Below, piece by piece: positions 56,640 to 64,000 of a stretch of 64,000 nt of DNA. The translations under genes were made by a program, and so were the position numbers. The notes below the pieces were generated by a model. It was given only the letters and a program-made list of their open reading frames with translations, was not told the DNA's origin and made no database searches. The DNA comes from Epiperipatus broadwayi (Eukaryota > Onychophora > Udeonychophora > Euonychophora > Peripatidae), in NCBI GenBank assembly GCA_028023455.1, contig JAQFVV010000021.1, forward strand, positions 992,001 through 1,056,000. Direction: 5' to 3'. Position 1 is the stretch's first letter. Every line of letters begins with the position of its first letter.

Positions 56640-58830
56640 AAAAGGAATTTGCCTCCCTGATCTTAAATCACCTTTGTTCTGCCTCCCTGCTATGCCATCG
56701 CTACTTGAGAACTGTTATGTTTAATTGTAAAGAATATTGGAAGATGCCTACCATTATTTTATTAATATTGTGCCTTGCTAAACTTCGTATACGTTATTAT
56801 AAGTGACCACCATAACTTCTAAAGGTAATCCGTTTTGCCGAAGAATGAACTCTTAATTCTCCTCACTTCATTTCTTTCCTAAATCTTAATTGTAATCAGA
56901 ATGAAATCTTTATTTATTTTATAACTGATTATAAACTTAATTATCATTAAATTTGTGATTTTCTCTCTTAAGTTTTTAAACTAGTTCTTTGAAATGCTAA
57001 GCACAGAATTATTTACTTTAAATCTATCATTAGCTTTTTAAGTTTCACACTCTAATTATTTTATTTCATGCGGCAAAACTTATTTTAAATATATATCTTA
57101 TTAAATTAGTTTTAGTATGCTAATGTTTTAATCTAGCGAACTTATATTATTTCAATCATCATTCCGATATTTTGGAATATTTAAATAGTTAAACGTAAAA
57201 TTTCTTACTGAACGCTGTTCGCTCGGTTAAATATTTGAAATATATGCTTAATGGCGGATGGTTTAAAAATTATATTATGGCATAAGATAAACCTTTTGTT
57301 GTCATCACTATCGATATTTAAATGCATTTTATCTTCTTAAAATAAATTTGATTATTAATATATTTTAATAACTATTTATTATTTATACGCCATTAAGAGT
57401 TAAATTACTTATAATATATTGTCGTTTAGGAATACTTGGGCTTGTTAAATAGGAAAAATAATATTTTCCCTCTTCTATATTCGACATCCTAAATTTATTA
57501 AAGTTATACGTACGATGCTGAGTGGGTTATTATTTTATCATGGCATTACGCATGCTATTATTGCTTTATTTAAGCTTAAATTATTTCATTAGTCATTTAA
57601 GACTTAAGCCATATTCATGTTGCTTACTTATGATAGCATTTTAAAGAATTATATTTTGCTTTATCATATTTACTCATCCGAACTCCGGATTTTCTTCACG
57701 TAACTCGTATAGGAATGAGGTTTGGTATAACCGATCTCAGGATAAACATTAGAGTATTAAGGCTCTGCATGTGAAACGTCGGAGGGCATACCATGGAATC
57801 CTTACCACTCATATTTTCGAATATTGCCTTGTGATAAATACAAGCAGAATCATATATGTGATAAAGCCTTCCAGTCCAAAGACGGACATCTTCTCCATTT
57901 TAAACGCTGTCATTATAGTTAGCACTGCGAGTTCTTTTATATGTAGTTCTCATTTTATTTATAAGACGTGGTGCAGTGATGTTTGTAAACCACTCATTTT
58001 ATAATTAGTCAAATATTTTAGGATTGTCACAGTAAAGCTAATTTAGGCTAACCCATTCCTCATTTGTACAGGCCCAAATATGCTCATAAACGATAAATTA
58101 TTAACTATCATATCAAGAGTAAACCTCTCTTTAGAGATGAATTTGTAAACGTCCTTATCATTACTTAAAGTAATGATCACCGCATTGATAACATTAATTT
58201 ATTATTATACTATAACTCATTAGCATACTAAATCAGTTGCTTATATGCAAAGTAATAACCGCATTAAATCTGTGCTATGTTTTCTAATGTAAATTAAATT
58301 GTTTATATTTATTAAATTATTATGTTTTAATAATTACTCATGCATTGTGTCTTACTGACTCTCACTCATTGAATTCCATTAAATATTTATAATAGTGTTA
58401 GTAATATTTAGAAGTTATAACTGATTACTTCAAATAGATATTTATCTCTGGGTTATTCTGTTCTTGCTCATTCTGGATGGATACTATTTTATAATTCATG
58501 TTTCTTTTGCAATGCTAGCTGTGTGCAATTCATTTAAAATTTATAAATTGTCCCTTCACATAAGGTATTGATTGAGCCAAGTTTTAACATTATTTATTTA
58601 TGCTAATTACCCTGTAGATCTCATGTTTCTCTGCTGTGTCTCTGGGACCAGAATGAATAAAATTTCATGTTATCATCAGAAGTGTTGTTTATAATGTTAT
58701 AGTTTTAGAGAAGAGCAAATAGGGCAGAATTCATGATTGCTCCTGACCTGTGTATCTCGGGCATGAGTGGATTTAGGGTACTTTTGCTTAGATTCTAAAC
58801 CTTGTTAAATGAACATACAATTCTGACCGG
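56640..58830. other. apparently unique A+T-rich DNA
   Basis: Few repeats are visible, unlike most of the window, so it may be intron or intergenic sequence. The 77-codon frame at 57771-58004 has no recognisable motif. Confidence 0.3.
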
Positions 58831-58831
58831 T

Positions 58832-58835
<4 letters not shown>

Positions 58836-58874
<39 letters not shown>

Positions 58875-58882
58875 ATGTGTGT
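58836..58882. repeat. TA/GT microsatellite
   Basis: TA run followed by GTGTGTGTATGTGTGT. Confidence 0.85.
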
Positions 58883-58884
58883 TA

Positions 58885-59315
58885 GTTTTACCCCAACTCT
58901 TTGCCTGAGGCAGTTGATTATCATTAGCCACTGTTCTAAGGTTCTCTCTAATTAAATAATTATAAATGGATAACTCTACATGTTAAATATTTCCATCTAA
59001 AACATACATGAAATATATACTACATTCTATTACATATCATTGGAGGGGTATAAGAAAATTTAAAAGTTTGCTATACTTTGATTTCTTACATCTATAAATG
59101 TGAATTACAGTGCTTTGTTCTTGATATTACGTCTATAGTGGCATTTAAAAGGGAGATTCTCCTTTTGAATGCAATCAAGCCTGTCAGCTTTACATTAACT
59201 TTTTACCCGGGGCAGTTGGTTGTCATTAGCTACTGTTCTATGCTAAGTGTTTTGTAATTAAGTAATTATAAATGGATAACTCCACACATTAAATATTTCC
59301 ATATATGTATATATA
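58885..59315 (+). repeat. duplicated block, period about 300 bp
   Basis: GGCAGTTG(A/G)TT(A/G)TCATTAGC, ACTGTTCTA and AATTATAAATGGATAACTC then TTAAATATTTCCAT occur in both halves. Confidence 0.6.
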
Positions 59316-59319
59316 ATAC

Positions 59320-59960
59320 AAATAAAATATCCATTAATTACAAACTATCAAGTATTTTAACAATTATAATTGTCTATTTAAGAATACCAGTTAATATTAG
59401 GTAACCGGTACACAGTGTATCTAAAAGAAAAGAAAACTACTTCTCAGTTCAAACTGAATCAATGAATATTTTACATAGAATATTTTTCTCTTTATCACAA
59501 AAATTTTAAGAAGCTATCATGTCAGAATCATGAACTATGACATGATATATGAGAGTGTGTTTACCTTACCATTATGAAATTTTGAAAACCATTTGGCAAT
59601 GTCTTATAAGTTGTGACTTCATAGCAGTTTTGCCCAATTTAAAATAAAATTTAATATTAATCATGATTCAAAGTATGAAACCTATTGGCATATTTTATAC
59701 TGTAATGTGTGATGTAACATCATAGCATTTTAAAAATTTGTGGTCGATGGCTAAACTATATTGTTATGTAAAATGGCTTGATTCAGAGATGGTGCTGCAG
59801 GTAGATTAGTGGCAGAAACAGTCACCAGTCATCTAGTCAGTGGGATAAACAGTGAATATGTGTTTTGGTGATCACTGAGGTATATTAAAATGATGTAATG
59901 TGATACAAGTTACCTAATCTTTTAATATCTCCTTAGACATGGTATCTATCAACATTTAAT
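59320..59960. other. A+T-rich spacer, no gene seen
   Basis: Nothing recognisable. Confidence 0.3.
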
Positions 59961-59964
59961 TCCA

Positions 59965-60295
59965 CTAAAATATCAGATGATCACTATTTTTTATGCTTGC
60001 ACAAACTGGTTAAACAATAGCAAACTTTCTGTACAGAAGTGCCACCTAGTGCAAGCCTCAGTAATCAATGATGTGAGTAGATTTTTGCATAAAATCCTTA
60101 TCTAGTGTATACTCATTCAATATCACTAGATCCATGGCTTTCTCTCTGATGAATGCCACTTGCCAGGAACTAGTCTGGGGATAGTGGATGGATAGGCACT
60201 AGATAGGGATTTTATGCACAAATCTTCTTGCATCCATTCATTATTGAGGCTTGTAGTGGGTGACCATTGCTTCACACATTTTATTATCCAAAGAC
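59965..60295. mobile_element. palindromic family A element, degraded
   Basis: Left end CAGATGATCACTATTTTTTA, left arm to about 60130, right arm to 60290. The right core (about 60143-60190) keeps CTGATGA, stem GCC/GCC-like and TAGTC but has GGAAC in place of GAAAC. The left core is destroyed. Confidence 0.55.
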
Positions 60296-60299
60296 AGTA

Positions 60300-60870
60300 T
60301 TATAAATATGTTGCAATAAGTTTTACTGATTAATCAACAGACCACAATCATTATTGATAATAATTGGTCAATGCTTGTTCAACATTTTATTTTTATATTA
60401 CAACAAATGTTGTGCATTTCAGAAAAAAAACTTAGAAAATAGCAATTGATGTTGATGTGAAGCAGACGACATTTAAAAATTTTACCGGGAAGTTACTTTC
60501 ATCCATTTTTAAAACGTTTTGATTGACATTTAGTTTACTAAGAAATTTTGATGTTGCATGAAATACTTGCTATTTTCAATATCTTAAAGTAAAAAAAATA
60601 TTTTGAATATATGTTAATAAGTTTGATGTATATACGGTTAAACGTCTGCTTTCAGACAAATTTAGTGATTGATAAAAAATCTAATATGAATTAGTTCTCA
60701 AAAAAAAGTTTCATGTCAGTAGAATTTGCTATTGATTTTTGACATTTAAACTAGTGTTTTAAATTTCATTATAAACTAATGGATTGTTTATACAAATATT
60801 GTACAAGAAATAAACCTATCAAATTTTATGAAAAAACATGTTCTGAACAAAAAAGAAATAAATAAAACAA
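60300..60870. other. A+T-rich spacer, no gene seen
   Basis: Nothing recognisable. Confidence 0.3.
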
Positions 60871-60874
60871 CAAA

Positions 60875-61265
60875 AGCAAAGTCACGGGAGGGGGATTCGG
60901 TTTTCCATATACACAGACTTGAATTGTATATATAATCGAAGTAGTTTTAAAATAAAGATAAAGAAATGGATAAAACTAAAAGACAGAAGGGGGGTCAATA
61001 TTTGCTGAGCACGAAAGGACTGCTAACCACGCCTCTCAACCAACAACTGCCAAGATTATATGCACCTAAAGAAATGATGCTAAACGCAAGGTCAAAGAAG
61101 CCTGCTACTTTTTAAGCGACCCCACAGCTATAATCAGAAGAGAAGCTTGCTTCTGCATTTCCAAAAAATGGACGCTAGAGTCACTTTGCATAAATTTGCA
61201 TAAGACTTTATTACAAACATTTCTCAATTGGTAACGAGCTGTGATTATGGGAACTCCGACTTCCC
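60875..61265. promoter_or_regulatory. G+C-richer island with tandem octamer-like motifs
   Basis: Balanced composition, GGGAGGGGGATTCGG near 60887, AAGGGGGGTC near 60988, and TTTGCATAAATTTGCATAA at 61185-61203 containing a perfect ATTTGCAT octamer (POU-factor type) at 61194-61201. Nothing codes here. Regulatory function is inference. Confidence 0.25.
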
Positions 61266-61269
61266 GAAA

Positions 61270-63160
61270 GCGCTCAGATGATTAATTAAGATTATTAATT
61301 ACTGCACTATATAGCTTCATTATATATGCGTAAAGCACAATTGTAGAGTTAAGTAAATAAATGAAATGCATAGAAATAATATATATATAAACGTAACACC
61401 AAATTGTTATGAAGGGTATTAAGAAAATTTTGGAAGATGGAATATGAGAACGTTTTTTTTTTTTTTTCAATTTTATTTATTGTATTATTTTTATTATCAA
61501 ATATTAAGCTATTATAAATTATTTAATTTTTTATAATAGTTACAGCCATCTTTAAAGTTAAAGGAGGCTGCCTCGACTACAGGTTGAGATAACTTAAGAG
61601 TTTATTATTACTATTGTGGCTATTTTGTATGGTTTAACGCAATATGAAGTGATGGGTTTAAAAACAAGGTAATCCTTCCACATTTAACATTTTATGCATC
61701 ATTCTTTACCGTGCTGTTTGAGTTATTGTTGCAACTTTTGTATTTTAATATTAAAATCTAATTATAAAGTTATCATAAGGTTATGAATTTCTGTTCTAAA
61801 ATTTAAAACCTCATTTATAATTACGAAAATATCTCAAACGTTCTGCAGTATGATCTTGGGTAGAATATTATGTTCTTTGAATCATTATTACTGCTACTAT
61901 GAAATTTTTGTAAAATAAAATATATGCAATTAAAATCTAAATGTAATCACACAAACATTTTTTTTAATAATTATAACTTAATTTACATAACATGCATTTA
62001 CATAACATATATAATGAGGTTAAAGTATAAATACTATAACAACAATAGTGATCATGACTGCAAAATTATGGTGTTCATCCCCAAAAGTACACTCACCTTT
62101 TTTATACAAAGATAAAAAAGAAACCATTTCATTATACATGTGTACATATGTTAAAAGTTATATAAACATTTTATAAAAATAATCATAAATATTTAAATAA
62201 ACTATGGATATTATACATTTTTGCCCATTGAATTCAACGCTAGAAAGAGACTTTAAAAATAGTCTTTGATACTTGAAATCAAAGAATCTACTAACAACAG
62301 CATTGTTGCCTCAATTGTAGTACTTTCTCTGTAGATTACTGACATCTTCAGGTTTTTTAACACTACAAATCAATATTTGTTTTAGTTTGTTTCCACTATC
62401 AAATGAGTGCATAATCATCAAATTAGTGGCTGTGAGATAATGAAAAAGAAGCTGAAAATGATAGCAGCTTCATCATACAGCTGAGAATAATCTTGAGTAA
62501 ATCAATGATTGGCAAATACATATAAAATAGATCATTGTTATTTAAATCACTGTTCTCAGAGCCATGTCTTTATTTTTTCATTTTGAATCCCAGGTCTCAT
62601 TAACAAATGTAAAATCCAAACACCATTTTGAAAATGGGGATTTAAATGCTAAGGATAGGGGATTTGTGTATCAATTTGGTTATCAGTATTCAAACTTACA
62701 CTAGGTAGCACTAGACTAAAGAACTGCTCTAGTCTTATTGTAAATCTTTAAGGTTTGTTATTATTAAATTAAAAAGTTTTAAATTCAATCTCAGTGGCAC
62801 ATGTCTAGTGATCAAATATCACATGATGCCATGAGAAACTAATTGCCTGTTTTTATTGTTACGTATGATTTATCTTATTAATACATAAATTAATACTTGA
62901 ACCCATTTGCTCTGCTGTATAATGAATGATAGTATACAGTAAGGAGCTACAATTATATGATGTAGTGAAGTATATCTAAATGATAAGCTTGTTACTAAAA
63001 ACTTAAGAGGTAGCACTCCAATATGGAAATAAGCAGATCAATATACCTGCATGTGATTGTATGGACATATTTGTGGTTGGCATGTTAATTTATATAAAAT
63101 AAATCTTAAAAATTAGTACTCTTTCTTCCCATCCTTCATTATGCTTTATTTGATTCAAAA
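61270..63160. other. A+T-rich spacer, no gene seen
   Basis: No supported gene. A weak CTGAAGA...GAAAG arrangement on the minus strand near 62325-62358 recalls the ribozyme-like stems, but stem I does not close. Confidence 0.3.
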
Positions 63161-63164
63161 GTTA

Positions 63165-63215
63165 CCATATAATTTTGACAGCCTAACGGTCTTCTTCAGA
63201 TTATAAATATGAATT
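63165..63215 (-). repeat. family B stem-loop fragment
   Basis: Minus strand CTGAAGA, A, GACCGTTAGGCTGTC, AAAATT, related to 13690-13750 and 38745-38830. Confidence 0.4.
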
Positions 63216-63499
63216 GTAAAATATTCATTTAATACAGCAAAAAGAATGAAAATGTATTGAGCATCTTGGTTTAGACAACAATTATATAACTAATTTTCAA
63301 AACTTTTTGTTGCCTTTTTTATATTATTATTTCCGTTCCAAAGTTGAAATGAATATGTTTGTTTATAAAGTGATTGCTAATAATATAAACTGATTAGTAA
63401 TATTAAAGAATGTTTACACTTATGAAAAGCAAAGCAAAAGGAAATTAAGAGATTATATCCATGTAATTAGCCAGAAATACCATGTACCTATGATGTTGA

Positions 63500-63670
63500 C
63501 TAGGAAACCATCAATTACTAATTGACAATCTTGAAGCTAAACAAGTCCTGAGTTTAATTTATAAGTAAAAGATATTAATTGAACTCAAGAAAAAAGGGCT
63601 ATTATAGGTTAAGATAGAAAATGTGTTTAACCTTTGGAGTGTCAATTAGTAATTGATAATTTCCTGGCAA
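63500..63670. repeat. inverted repeat with about 100-base loop
   Basis: AGGAAACCATCAATTACTAA then TTGACAATC near 63501-63530 faces GTGTCAATTAGTAATTGATA then ATTTCCTGG near 63639-63667. Inside, CTGAGTTTAATT pairs with AATTGAACTCA. Confidence 0.6.
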
Positions 63671-63739
63671 CAGCAAAGATAATAGTTATCTCTGGTTGTT
63701 TACATAAATATAATTAAATAAATAGCATTAATGATTTGC

Positions 63740-63955
63740 TATCTTAATATAAACTGAACACTGATTATATATATATATATATATATATATGTATGGGAGA
63801 TGGTAATCTGGACAAACTGATGAGTGCTGGTTTAGCACAAAATATGTATATTGCTGATTATTTATCTTTTCTGCAGCATGTGTGTCAGTAGTTTGAAATA
63901 GTGTGAATTGTGAAGGGACTTAAAAGTCTGAGTTCAAATCTGCTATATCTACAAT
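63740..63955 (+). mobile_element. family D element, right-edge copy
   Basis: Shares GCTATCTTAATAT, GGTAATCTG, the core, ATTATTTATCTTTTC and the tail with 7975-8345, ending GAGTTCAAATCTGC (B-box-like). The core at 63811-63856 has CTGATGA and a fully paired stem II GTGCT/AGCAC, but G12 is A (AAAA) and stem I is broken. Confidence 0.55.
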
Positions 63956-64000
63956 TAAACTCCAGGTATAAGAGTGCCTGGTATTTCAAATCTTACATAT

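Noticed and set aside
62325-62360. Minus-strand CTGAAGA...GAAAG as a hammerhead
   Set aside because: A stem III can be drawn, but stem I strands do not pair and no sister copy supports it.

Overview
The window is non-coding-dominated, strongly A+T-rich nuclear DNA from a multicellular animal. The basis is: degenerate LINE, Tigger/pogo, LTR and tRNA-SINE copies, long AT and ATT microsatellites, sparse intron-flanked coding fragments, CTCF-like and CCAAT-type motifs, and many dispersed inverted-repeat elements carrying hammerhead-ribozyme-like cores. I cannot name the species. An invertebrate, possibly a lophotrochozoan, is an inference only.

Layout. 1-6.6 kb: two ~0.89 kb direct repeats, probably LTRs, flank a decayed gag-like reading frame. 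7.6-18 kb: dispersed repeats, including hammerhead families here called A and D, two LINE tail fragments, a possible E-box/ETS promoter and one plausible minus-strand exon (9.6 kb). 19.4-20 kb: a broken Tigger/pogo transposase. 20.3-24 kb: a G+C-richer island with three hairpins, a large palindromic family A element and two more minus-strand exon candidates (23.1 and 23.8 kb). 24-45 kb: AT-rich DNA with SINEs, three LINE tails of one family, a perfect 98-bp palindrome, a possible Merlin-type transposase fragment, a CCAAT/CTCF-like cluster and a full family A foldback at 43.5-44.2 kb.

45469-54607 is the best-defined unit: a young, 9.1-kb LTR retroelement on the minus strand. It has unusually long LTRs (3.26 and 3.44 kb), each filled with a 56-bp and a 191-bp tandem array, and a 2.4-kb interior holding one 498-codon gag-like coiled-coil ORF and no pol. 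It must therefore depend on enzymes from elsewhere. 54.6-64 kb: more decayed repeats, a possible first exon at 56.6 kb, a G+C-richer island near 61 kb and a last family D element at the right edge.

The most interesting signal is the ribozyme set. Families A and D share one architecture: a CUGANGA core, a short stem II, GAAA, a two- or three-base-pair stem III and a six-base-pair stem I. At least three copies (8219-8264, 12992-13033, 22683-22724) keep every conserved core base. Many copies sit as head-to-head inverted pairs. No complete protein-coding host gene is visible.
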